A stretch of DNA of 64,000 nt from Mucilaginibacter sp. (GTDB lineage: Bacteria; Bacteroidota; Bacteroidia; Sphingobacteriales; Sphingobacteriaceae). The notes below the pieces were generated by a model. The model was not told where the DNA came from, did not search any database, and worked only from the letters and a program-made list of their open reading frames with translations. Position numbers and translations under genes: made by a program. Positions 27,073-34,627 of the stretch are shown piece by piece; within the stretch, counting starts at the first letter, position 1; every line of letters starts with the position of its first letter. The stretch lies in assembly GCA_028288025.1 (NCBI GenBank), contig JAQBOM010000024.1:1-64000 (forward strand), in the 5' to 3' direction.

Positions 27073-27975
27073 ATGAAACATCAGCTGGATTATTTAGATG
27101 AACTGGAAGCGGAGGCGATTTACATTCTGCGCGAGGTAGCCGGTCAGTTTGAAAAACCCGCCCTGTTATTTTCGGGGGGTAAGGATTCTATAACATTGGT
27201 TCGCCTGGCAGAAAAGGCCTTCAGGCCCGGTAAGTTTCCGTTTCCTTTAGTACATATCGATACAGGCCACAATTTTGCCGAGACCATTGAATACCGCGAC
27301 GCGATGATGAAACGCATCGGCGAAAAGCTGATCGTAGGTTACGTGCAGGATTCAATAGATGAGGGCAAGGTGGTTGAACAAAAAGGCAAGAATGCCAGCC
27401 GGAACGCCTTGCAAACCGTTACCCTTTTAGACACTATTGCCAAATATCAATTCGACGCCTGTATTGGCGGCGCACGTCGCGACGAGGAAAAAGCACGGGC
27501 AAAAGAGCGTATCTTTTCGGTACGTGACGAGTTCGGCCAGTGGGACCCTAAGCGCCAGCGCCCGGAATTGTGGAATATTTTTAACGGAAAAATACATAAA
27601 GGCGAAAACGTGAGGGTGTTCCCGATAAGCAACTGGACGGAACTTGACGTGTGGAACTATATCCGCCGGGAAAAAATCGAATTGCCTACTATCTATTTTG
27701 CGCACGAGCGCGAAGTGATCACACGCAATGGCCAATTGATGGCAGCCTCCCCTTTCCTGAATATGGACGAGCAAGATGTGGTTGAAAAACGCAATGTAAG
27801 ATTCCGCACTGTGGGCGACATGACGTGTACAGCCGCGGTTGAATCATATGCTTTCCAGATTGACGATATCATAGATGAAATAAGCGCCTCGCGGATAAGC
27901 GAACGCGGCGCACGAATGGACGATAAAGTAAGTGAAGCCGCGATGGAAGATCGCAAAAAGGGAGGATATTTTTGA
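27073..27975 (+). CDS. cysD: Sulfate adenylyltransferase subunit 2
   Basis: Encodes 300 residues, the normal length. The subunit makes adenylyl sulfate from ATP and sulfate, driven by GTP hydrolysis in CysN. The PP-loop SGGKDSITLVRLA lies near residue 36, with family motifs HIDTGHNF, IGGARRDEEKARAKER and the closing DRKKGGYF. The gene follows cysH after 69 bases and precedes cysN after a 170-base repeat-rich spacer. Confidence 0.96.
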   Translation: MKHQLDYLDELEAEAIYILREVAGQFEKPALLFSGGKDSITLVRLAEKAFRPGKFPFPLVHIDTGHNFAETIEYRDAMMKRIGEKLIVGYVQDSIDEGKVVEQKGKNASRNALQTVTLLDTIAKYQFDACIGGARRDEEKARAKERIFSVRDEFGQWDPKRQRPELWNIFNGKIHKGENVRVFPISNWTELDVWNYIRREKIELPTIYFAHEREVITRNGQLMAASPFLNMDEQDVVEKRNVRFRTVGDMTCTAAVESYAFQIDDIIDEISASRISERGARMDDKVSEAAMEDRKKGGYF

Positions 27976-28139
27976 TTTCGGAATTCGGATTTTCGACCCG
28001 ATAGCTATCGGGTTCGGAATTGAAAATTTGAATGAAGATATATGCTTTGGACAGTCTATAAGTCGAATATTAAAAAATTGAATTGTAATTCTTAAAAAGG
28101 ATTACAGGGAAAAAAATCGAAAATTCGAAATCCGAAATT
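27976..28139. repeat. Palindrome and inverted repeats between cysD and cysN
   Basis: An 18-nt perfect palindrome, ACCCGATAGCTATCGGGT, occupies 27996-28013. It stands in a spacer whose two ends carry related inverted words: ATTTCGGAATTCGGATTTTC near 27974 and GAAAATTCGAAATCCGAAAT near 28119. The spacer could thus fold into a long imperfect hairpin inside the sulfate operon. Confidence 0.65.
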
Positions 28140-28145
28140 TAAAAG

Positions 28146-29396
28146 ATGGATATTCTAAAATTTATTACCGCAGGTAGTGTTGACGACGGCAAGAGCACGC
28201 TCATCGGACGTTTATTGTACGATAGCGAATCGATATTGCTTGACCAGTTGGAGGCTTTGCAACGCTCTAATCGCAAAAACGACGATGGCAGCATTGACCT
28301 GGCTATTTTAACCGACGGCTTAAAGGCTGAACGTGAGCAGGGCATCACCATCGACGTCGCCTATAAATACTTTCAGACCGAAAAACGTAAGTTCATTATA
28401 GCCGATACGCCCGGGCATATTCAATATACCCGAAACATGGTAACCGGCGCTTCAAATGCTAACCTGGCCATTATTCTTATCGACGCCCGCAAAGGGGTTA
28501 TTGAACAAACTATACGGCATTCATTTCTTGTTTCATTACTGGGAATATCGCAGGTAGTGGTTTGTATCAACAAAATGGATATGGTTGATTTTAGTGAAGA
28601 TGTATATGATAAAATAGTTGCCGATTACAAAGCATTGGCTGAGAAAGTGGGCCTTAAGCATGTACATTATATCCCGGTAAGCGCCCTGAAAGGCGATAAT
28701 ATCGTTAACAAGTCGTTTAACATGTCATGGTATAAGGGCGAAAGCCTGCTGCACTTGCTGGAAACAATCGAAGTAAAAGTTGATTACAGCAGGGCGCATG
28801 CCCGCTTCCCTGTTCAATGGGTGATACGCCCGCAAACAGAGGAACTGCACGATTATCGCGGATATGCCGGACGTGTTTCGAGCGGCTCGTTTAAGGTAGA
28901 TGATAAGGTAACTGTACTGCCGTCAGGATTCCACTCCTCTATCAGTAAAATTGAATTGCTGGATGAAGAACCTGCCGAGGCATTTGCCGGGATGTCGGTA
29001 ACCATACATTTAAAAGACGAGATCGATATCAGCCGCGGCGATGTGCTGGTAAACAGCTCGAATAAACCTGAAGTTGCCCAACTGATCGAAGCCGACCTGT
29101 GCTGGATGGATACCCGCCCGCTGGATACTTCGCTCATGTATCTTATACAGCATAACAGCAAGGTTACCCGCTGCAAAATACAGGAGGTAGTTTACAAAGT
29201 AAACATCAATACGCTTGAAAAGGAATTTAGCGATGATTTTAAGCTCAATGATATCGGCCGTATAGTCATAAAAACTGCGGAAGCACTTGCGTTTGATCTT
29301 TACCAGGATAACAAAGCAAACGGCGGAGCTATTATTATCGACAGCCGTACCAACGTAACCGTGGGCGCGCTGATGTTGCGGGCAGCGGTGGATTAA
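28146..29396 (+). CDS. cysN: Sulfate adenylyltransferase subunit 1 (GTPase)
   Basis: Encodes 416 residues. This is the regulatory GTPase of ATP sulfurylase, related to EF-Tu. The P-loop is GSVDDGKST, switch II is IADTPGHIQY, and the base-specific motif is CINKMD. Two beta-barrel domains follow. There is no C-terminal APS kinase domain, so it is the short CysN form. The sequence VAYKYFQTEKRKFII matches the CysN subgroup rather than translation factors. It is the last recognisable sulfur gene on this strand. Confidence 0.96.
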   Translation: MDILKFITAGSVDDGKSTLIGRLLYDSESILLDQLEALQRSNRKNDDGSIDLAILTDGLKAEREQGITIDVAYKYFQTEKRKFIIADTPGHIQYTRNMVTGASNANLAIILIDARKGVIEQTIRHSFLVSLLGISQVVVCINKMDMVDFSEDVYDKIVADYKALAEKVGLKHVHYIPVSALKGDNIVNKSFNMSWYKGESLLHLLETIEVKVDYSRAHARFPVQWVIRPQTEELHDYRGYAGRVSSGSFKVDDKVTVLPSGFHSSISKIELLDEEPAEAFAGMSVTIHLKDEIDISRGDVLVNSSNKPEVAQLIEADLCWMDTRPLDTSLMYLIQHNSKVTRCKIQEVVYKVNINTLEKEFSDDFKLNDIGRIVIKTAEALAFDLYQDNKANGGAIIIDSRTNVTVGALMLRAAVD

Positions 29397-29476
29397 ATTT
29401 GTGATTAGTAATTTTTGCCTTTACTCAGTTTGATATTTGAAATCATATGCTAACCTTTAGATTTCAAAATTGGCAC

Positions 29477-29989
29477 ATGAAGTATCTGATTTTTTTCATT
29501 TTTATTATTCTGTCGCTTTCTTTAAATGCGCAGTCAACTATTCCTGCTGGGTTCATAAAATCTTTTAACCAATTAAAGTTAGACCAGAAATATCAAATAA
29601 AGGAATATATTAAACCGTCCTCGCTGCATGCGGATTTTAATGGGGATGGCAATACTGATGTTGCAGTTCCGGTAATTGAAAAAAGGACACACAAGAAAGG
29701 AATACTTCTAATCAACGGTAGAACTAATCAATATTTCGTGTTCGGAGCAGGAACGAAATTCGGCAACGGCTCGGATAATTTTAGTTGGGCAGCAGGTTGG
29801 ACTCTATATAAAAGCAAATTCGCTTACGAATCTCGGTTTAACCGTGATGGGGACATATTGGGAAGTAAAAAAGTTAAATTGAACAGACCTGCATTTTTTA
29901 TTCACGACCTTGAAGACGGGGAACCAAATTCAGGCGGAATAATTTATTGGAATGGTAAAAAATATGTTTGGATACAATGGGGCGAGTAA
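29477..29989 (+). CDS. Secreted protein of unknown function
   Basis: Encodes 170 residues from the ATG at 29477, which begins a clean signal peptide (MKYLIFFIFIILSLSLNAQ); the ATG at 29447 would add ten residues that spoil the signal. The mature part contains DFNGDGNTDVAVPV, a calcium-loop-like motif seen in FG-GAP/VCBS repeats, then LINGRTNQYFVFG and a C-terminus YWNGKKYVWIQWGE. No enzyme family was recognised. It is probably periplasmic or exported. A long palindrome follows six bases after the stop. Confidence 0.75.
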   Translation: MKYLIFFIFIILSLSLNAQSTIPAGFIKSFNQLKLDQKYQIKEYIKPSSLHADFNGDGNTDVAVPVIEKRTHKKGILLINGRTNQYFVFGAGTKFGNGSDNFSWAAGWTLYKSKFAYESRFNRDGDILGSKKVKLNRPAFFIHDLEDGEPNSGGIIYWNGKKYVWIQWGE

Positions 29990-29994
29990 TTCAA

Positions 29995-30026
29995 AGACTT
30001 ACGAAGTTTTAAAACTTCGTAAGTCT
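29995..30026. repeat. 32-nt perfect palindrome between convergent genes
   Basis: The half-site AGACTTACGAAGTTTT is followed by its exact complement. It lies between the stop codons of the 29477 gene and msrA. A near-identical element at 39931-39963 differs by a compensatory A:T to G:C change, so both halves keep pairing. It may serve as a two-way terminator, although no T run follows. Confidence 0.85.
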
Positions 30027-30036
30027 CAAGATATCA

Positions 30037-30690
30037 CTACTTCTGAAACTCCGGTTTCAACAAGGCCTTTTCGGCTCTTCTGAATTTCATTACTTTAGGT
30101 TCGGATACGCCGGCGATGTAAGGATTATCGCCATGAAGCCGGTAATAACCCTGGTGATAATTTTCGGCCGGGTAAAAAGCGAAGAAGGGCACAACCTGCG
30201 TCACTATCGGCTCGGGATAGTGTTTTGAACTGTTGACTTTTTTAATGACATCCAGCAAAATAGCTTTTTCTTCGGGGGTGCGATAAAACGCGATCGAGCG
30301 GTAATCGGTGCCTTCATCGGGCCCCTGGCGGTTTAACTCCGTCGGGTCGTGAGCAAAGAAGAAGGCATTTGCCAGCGCAGCGTAGCTGATCACTTTGGGA
30401 TCATAGTAAATCTGAACACATTCGGCATGATTGGTGGTACGGGAGCTTACTTCTTCGTACGTCGGGTTATTGGTGCGCCCGCCTGCGTAGCCCGACACAA
30501 CCTTGTTAACGCCCTTTAATTCGGACATGGCCTCATTCATGCTCCAGAAACAGCCTCCACCAAAGGTGGCCACCTGTTCGCCCGGTGCAGGTTTTGGCAA
30601 TACGGCAAAATCGTTGCTCCTTTTTGACTGCCCGTTTACGCAGCCGGCAAACAGCATTATCAGCGCAGCATATAGAATTGATTGTCTCAT
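30037..30690 (-). CDS. msrA: Peptide-methionine (S)-S-oxide reductase, lipoprotein
   Basis: Encodes 217 residues. The enzyme repairs oxidised methionine. The catalytic Cys47 lies in FGGGCFWSMNEA. Other family motifs are GVNKVVSGYAGG, AECVQIYYDP, YRSIAFYRTPEE and FYPAENYHQGYY. A lipoprotein signal ends at Cys17 (LFAGC), so this copy acts in the periplasm or outer membrane rather than in the cytoplasm. The MsrB domain is absent. It is convergent with the 29477 gene. Confidence 0.95.
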   Translation of the reverse strand: MRQSILYAALIMLFAGCVNGQSKRSNDFAVLPKPAPGEQVATFGGGCFWSMNEAMSELKGVNKVVSGYAGGRTNNPTYEEVSSRTTNHAECVQIYYDPKVISYAALANAFFFAHDPTELNRQGPDEGTDYRSIAFYRTPEEKAILLDVIKKVNSSKHYPEPIVTQVVPFFAFYPAENYHQGYYRLHGDNPYIAGVSEPKVMKFRRAEKALLKPEFQK

Positions 30691-30769
30691 AATAATTTAC
30701 GTTTTATCAAATATACGGAGCCGGGTATCTAATGGATCGTCATGGCTGCGTAATTTGATTTTGCTTGTA

Positions 30770-30851
30770 GAGGTTGTAGTTGTTGTAAAAGTTGGGATTT
30801 AAATAAGGTTGGAATACTTACAACCTTTCAACACCTACAACCTTTACAACT
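30770..30851. repeat. 9-nt tandem-repeat tract with inverted arms
   Basis: The left arm (30770-30796) has words such as AGGTTGTAG and TTGTTGTAA. The right arm (30820-30851) has CAACCTTT, CAACACCTA, CAACCTTTA and CAACT at a spacing of 8-9 bases. The two arms are imperfect complements. The tract lies between the DUF3820 gene stop and the msrA start. Confidence 0.65.
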
Positions 30852-30854
30852 ATT

Positions 30855-31124
30855 TCAGCTACCTCCCAGTGATTTTTTTATCCCTGTTAAAATCGACGAC
30901 AACCCGTTTGTCTTTATCTCGAACGTAGTGCCGAGCAGCATACCCAGTTTGCCGGGCGGCAGTCCTTTACCATGCAGCCACTCGAGGTAATATACGGGCA
31001 GGTCGCTTATCAGTGTGCCTTTATATTTACCATAAGGCATTTTGGTTTGTACAATCTCTATTAATACTCTCGAATCGGGTGTAACGTTCTCCACAACGTA
31101 AAGATACAAGGATTTAATCCGCAT
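30855..31124 (-). CDS. DUF3820 family protein
   Basis: Encodes 89 residues from the ATG at 31124. The frame stays open further upstream, but that stretch overlaps the divergent aldo/keto reductase gene and is not plausible protein. The core TKMPYGKYKGTLISDLPVYYLEWLHGKGLP followed by GKLGMLLGTTFEIKTNGL matches the small DUF3820 family, which is common in Bacteroidota and has been loosely linked to quorum-regulated factors. The function is unknown. It is expressed divergently from the aldo/keto reductase with a gap of about 97 bases. Confidence 0.8.
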   Translation of the reverse strand: MRIKSLYLYVVENVTPDSRVLIEIVQTKMPYGKYKGTLISDLPVYYLEWLHGKGLPPGKLGMLLGTTFEIKTNGLSSILTGIKKSLGGS

Positions 31125-31221
31125 CGACTCACAAAAAATGACATCATGCCGATTTGCAAACAGCATTGTGACATATAAAATGAGGTGACTAAGCCTTAAC
31201 TTTGCGCTAAATAACATCACC

Positions 31222-32172
31222 ATGGAAAAACGGGAAATAGGCGCTTCAGGCATAAAAGTAAAGCCATTTTGTTTTGGCGGAAACGTATTTGGCTGGACAA
31301 TCGACGAACAGCAATCATTTAAAATATTAGACGGATTTACAGATGCGGGGTTTGATTTTATCGATACCGCTGATGTGTACGCGCGCTGGGCGCCCGGAAA
31401 CAAGGGAGGCGAATCAGAAACTATCATCGGCAACTGGCTGAAAAAAAGCGGAAAAAGGGACAAGGTAATTATCGCGACCAAGGTTGGCAAACCAATGGCC
31501 CCCGATAAACAAGGCTTGTCGCGCAAATACATCACACAGGCGGTTGAAGATTCGTTAAAACGATTGCAGACGGATTATATCGACCTCTATCAGGCACATG
31601 ACGACGATAAGAATATCCCGTTTACAGAAACATTGGAAGCCTTTACCGACCTGATAAAACAAGGCAAGGTAAGAGCGATCGGCGCCTCAAATTATGATCC
31701 GACCAGGCTGAGAGAAGCTTTGCAGGTAAGCAAAGAAAATAATTTTGCAGCCTATCAATGCCTGCAGCCGGAATACAATTTATACGAACGTGAGTACTAT
31801 GAAAACGAGCTTGAGCCGGTATGCCGGGAGAGAAACCTGGGCGTAATTACCTATTACTCGCTGGCCAGCGGTTTTTTAACCGGTAAATACCGGTCGGAAA
31901 ATGATCTGTCACAAAGCAGTCGCGGCGCCGGTGTAAAAAAGTATTTGAATCCGCGTGGATATAAAATTTTGGCGGCATTGGATAAGGTAGCGGCGGCGTA
32001 CAATACCAACCCGGCGAGCATCGCGCTGGCATGGGTTATTGCGCGCCCGGGCATTACCGCCCCTATTGCCAGCGCCACCAGCATTCAGCAGTTGAACGAT
32101 TTAACAAAGGCAGCAAATTTAAATTTAGATGCTGAAGCGATACATTTGTTAACTGCGGCCAGCAGTTATTAA
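31222..32172 (+). CDS. Aldo/keto reductase
   Basis: Encodes 316 residues in a single TIM barrel. The catalytic Asp and Tyr are in FDFIDTADVYARW, the catalytic Lys in IIATKVGKPM and the His in DLYQAHDDD. The C-terminal NADPH-binding stretch is APIASATSIQQLNDL. The family reduces aldehydes and ketones with NADPH. Substrate is not visible; the length and motifs fit the YajO/Tas-like group. It stands alone, 61 bases before hisF. Confidence 0.93.
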   Translation: MEKREIGASGIKVKPFCFGGNVFGWTIDEQQSFKILDGFTDAGFDFIDTADVYARWAPGNKGGESETIIGNWLKKSGKRDKVIIATKVGKPMAPDKQGLSRKYITQAVEDSLKRLQTDYIDLYQAHDDDKNIPFTETLEAFTDLIKQGKVRAIGASNYDPTRLREALQVSKENNFAAYQCLQPEYNLYEREYYENELEPVCRERNLGVITYYSLASGFLTGKYRSENDLSQSSRGAGVKKYLNPRGYKILAALDKVAAAYNTNPASIALAWVIARPGITAPIASATSIQQLNDLTKAANLNLDAEAIHLLTAASSY

Positions 32173-32233
32173 TAATGCCGCTTTAATATTTACTTTTACC
32201 TCCTTAATAAAAAATCACGGTAACGGATAAGCT

Positions 32234-33004
32234 ATGCTCTCAAAACGAATAATACCCTGTTTAGATGTAAAAGACGGGCGGACAGTAAAAGGTGTAAACT
32301 TTGTTGACCTGCGCGATGCAGGCGACCCGGTTGAACTGGCCTGGAATTATTCGCGCCAGGGGGCTGATGAGCTGGTTTTTTTAGACATAACAGCAACCGT
32401 GGAACGGCGGAAAACAATGGTTGAGCTGGTGAAAGCTGTGGCACGCCAGATTAACATACCTTTTACCATTGGCGGCGGTATTAATGAGATAGCTGACGCC
32501 GACGCCCTTTTGAATGCAGGCGCCGATAAAATATCCATCAATTCGGCAGCCGTGCGTAACCCGGCTTTAATCGACCAACTGGCTATGGCATTTGGGGTTC
32601 AGTTTGTGGTGGTGGCAGTTGATACCCGGGCTATTGCAAACAAAAACATTGTCCATCTAAACGGCGGCAGGATCCCAACAGAAAAAGAAACGCTGGATTG
32701 GATTTTGGAGGCTGAAAGCCGCGGCGCCGGCGAAATATTATTAACATCAATGGATCATGACGGCACAAAAGCCGGGTTCGACAATAAGCTGTTAAAATTG
32801 GTGAATGATTCCGTAAACATTCCTGTAATTGCTTCGGGCGGGGCGGGGTCTGTTCAGCATTTTGTAGATGTTTTTAAAGAAACCAATGTTGATGCGGCAT
32901 TGGCTGCTTCAGTATTTCACTATGGCGAGATACTTATCCCCGATCTCAAAAAAGCGTTGAGCCAACACCAGATCGAGGTACGGCAGGTTGAAAAAATCCA
33001 TTAA
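32234..33004 (+). CDS. hisF: Imidazole glycerol phosphate synthase, cyclase subunit
   Basis: Encodes 256 residues. The subunit closes the imidazole ring in histidine synthesis using ammonia from HisH. The TIM-barrel catalytic residues are in [10 protein letters not shown] (Asp11) and VVAVDTRA (Asp near 130). The phosphate-binding motifs FTIGGGI and IASGGAGS are present. The length is typical. The other histidine genes are absent from the window, so hisF is either separated from the his operon or is a second copy. Confidence 0.95.
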   Translation: MLSKRIIPCLDVKDGRTVKGVNFVDLRDAGDPVELAWNYSRQGADELVFLDITATVERRKTMVELVKAVARQINIPFTIGGGINEIADADALLNAGADKISINSAAVRNPALIDQLAMAFGVQFVVVAVDTRAIANKNIVHLNGGRIPTEKETLDWILEAESRGAGEILLTSMDHDGTKAGFDNKLLKLVNDSVNIPVIASGGAGSVQHFVDVFKETNVDAALAASVFHYGEILIPDLKKALSQHQIEVRQVEKIH

Positions 33005-33020
33005 GCAAACATTAGGATTC

Positions 33021-33048
33021 TCCCGCTAAAATCATGATTTTAGCGGGA
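33021..33048. repeat. 28-nt perfect palindrome at a start codon
   Basis: The half-site TCCCGCTAAAATCA is followed by its exact complement. It begins 17 bases after the hisF stop, and its last base is the A of the next gene's ATG. The RNA hairpin would both close the hisF transcript region and cover the ribosome landing site of the next gene. Confidence 0.85.
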
Positions 33049-33506
33049 TGGATTTGCTGCTGCCGCTTCAATTGCCCCCCTTTCCTTTTAAGATCATTGA
33101 ACAGAACGGGCAGTTAACCCTTTTTGACATCATCAGGAAAAAAAACATTATAATAACCCCTGAAGAATGGGTGAGGCAGCATTTTGTGCAATACCTCATC
33201 CGCCAGAAACACTATCCCAAAACATTAATAAAACTCGAGGGCGGGCATAAACTCAATGGTATGCCCAAACGTTCGGACATCGTGGTCTATAACTCCGCAG
33301 GTGAAAAAATTTTACTGGTTGAATGTAAGGCGCCATCGGTACCTATTGATCAGAAAGCATTTGACCAGGTAGCCCGGTATAATATGGTTCACAAAGTTAA
33401 ATTGCTTGCCGTGAGCAACGGCTTGCAACATTATTACTGTCGTATTGATTTCGAGAAACAAGCCTATCAATTTATAGGCGACTTGCCGGATTTTAGTGAA
33501 CTTTAA
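33048..33506 (+). CDS. HsdR N-terminal-like (PD-(D/E)XK) protein
   Basis: Encodes 152 residues. The fold resembles the N-terminal nuclease domain of type I restriction subunit R. The nuclease core is seen in KRSDIVVYN (Asp) and ILLVECKAPS (Glu-X-Lys). Motor and specificity domains are lacking, so this is not a restriction enzyme by itself. Such short proteins are widespread in Bacteroidota, and their role is not established. The start begins right at a 28-nt palindrome. Its 3' end meets the convergent response-regulator gene without a gap. Confidence 0.8.
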   Translation: MDLLLPLQLPPFPFKIIEQNGQLTLFDIIRKKNIIITPEEWVRQHFVQYLIRQKHYPKTLIKLEGGHKLNGMPKRSDIVVYNSAGEKILLVECKAPSVPIDQKAFDQVARYNMVHKVKLLAVSNGLQHYYCRIDFEKQAYQFIGDLPDFSEL

Positions 33507-34610
33507 TTACGAAAATGCCACCAGGTGGTGAATTTTTTCCATCAGGTCATCGGGGCGAAATGGTTTTGGTAAATAATCATTCATCCCTGAATTCAGCACC
33601 TGCTCCTTCATACTGCTTAACGCTGCAGCGGTTATCGCAATAATAGGAATGCCTGCTTTTTTGGCGTCAGACAATTTTCGTATACCCATTGCAGCATCAA
33701 GGCCATTTAACACCGGCATATGAATATCCATCAACACAATATCGAAATTCCCTGACTTTAGCAGCTCAATTACTTCTTCGCCATTTCCGGCTATAGTTGG
33801 CATAATATCCCACTTTGCCAGCATTTTTTTTATCAGCGTAACGTTAACAGGGTTATCCTCGGCGATCAGCACACGCAAACCCGCCTCGTTTTGGAATATC
33901 TGGCCCGCTTTTCTGCCAGATTCGAAAGTCCTGGTGATCTCAGAGTTTACTTCCGACAATATCTCCTCATTTTTATAAGTTAATTCTATAACCTGATTAA
34001 GATCAATCCCGCCTGCCTCATTTTTTGTTTTCATCAGATTCAGAAAATAGGACTTATGGTGGGCGGTTTGAATAATAATAATCAAAACTATATCAACAAA
34101 AAGGCTGATAATAAGTTCATACAGATCGACCTTCCCGGATCTGAGCGCATTAAAGTAGTTATTGTTATACTCTAAAATGAAGAATACCAGTGTTGGCACC
34201 AGGTTTAATAACGAATAAAATAAGCCCCACTCATTCCCCAGCATATAAAAGCTAAAAAGAATGGCAAGCAGTATCAACTGGATATTAAGAACGTCGATAC
34301 TTTGGAATGTTATATAGGCATTGCTAAAGTTTACCAGTGTTGCCAAAATAAGCAGCGCGTGAGATAGGTTAACCCACATTTGCCTGTAAAAAATATATTT
34401 AAAAAAAACGGCGGTACAAAACAATACCGTAAATGCAGTAACTATACTTAAAAGTGTATGCTGGACATACATACTGATTGCGATTCCTGTAATAGCGGCA
34501 AAAAAAATCAGCGCATAATATAAGGCATGGCTATGCCCTTTTTCGGGATTAGCCTGCCTGATTGAAACGTCATTATCCGGAATATTAAGAAAGCGCACGC
34601 TATTGCTCAT
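33507..34610 (-). CDS. Membrane-anchored response regulator (REC) without kinase domain
   Basis: Encodes 367 residues. The first 200 residues contain about six membrane helices (for example HALYYALIFFAAITGIAISMYV and LYELIISLFVDIVLIIIIQ). A short linker leads to a C-terminal receiver domain (about 245-365), with the acidic pair in LIAEDNPVN, the phosphorylated Asp295 in VLMDIHMPVLNG, and the Lys in YLPKPF. There is no histidine kinase or DNA-binding domain. It resembles hybrid sensor kinases that have lost the HisKA and ATPase parts. A separate kinase would have to phosphorylate it. It begins 17 bases after valS. Confidence 0.85.
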   Translation of the reverse strand: MSNSVRFLNIPDNDVSIRQANPEKGHSHALYYALIFFAAITGIAISMYVQHTLLSIVTAFTVLFCTAVFFKYIFYRQMWVNLSHALLILATLVNFSNAYITFQSIDVLNIQLILLAILFSFYMLGNEWGLFYSLLNLVPTLVFFILEYNNNYFNALRSGKVDLYELIISLFVDIVLIIIIQTAHHKSYFLNLMKTKNEAGGIDLNQVIELTYKNEEILSEVNSEITRTFESGRKAGQIFQNEAGLRVLIAEDNPVNVTLIKKMLAKWDIMPTIAGNGEEVIELLKSGNFDIVLMDIHMPVLNGLDAAMGIRKLSDAKKAGIPIIAITAAALSSMKEQVLNSGMNDYLPKPFRPDDLMEKIHHLVAFS

Positions 34611-34627
34611 TACATAATGTAGCGCAA

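Noticed and set aside
31125..31535. Upstream extension of the DUF3820 reading frame
   Set aside because: It overlaps the start of the aldo/keto reductase on the other strand and has no family similarity; the family core fits the ATG at 31124.
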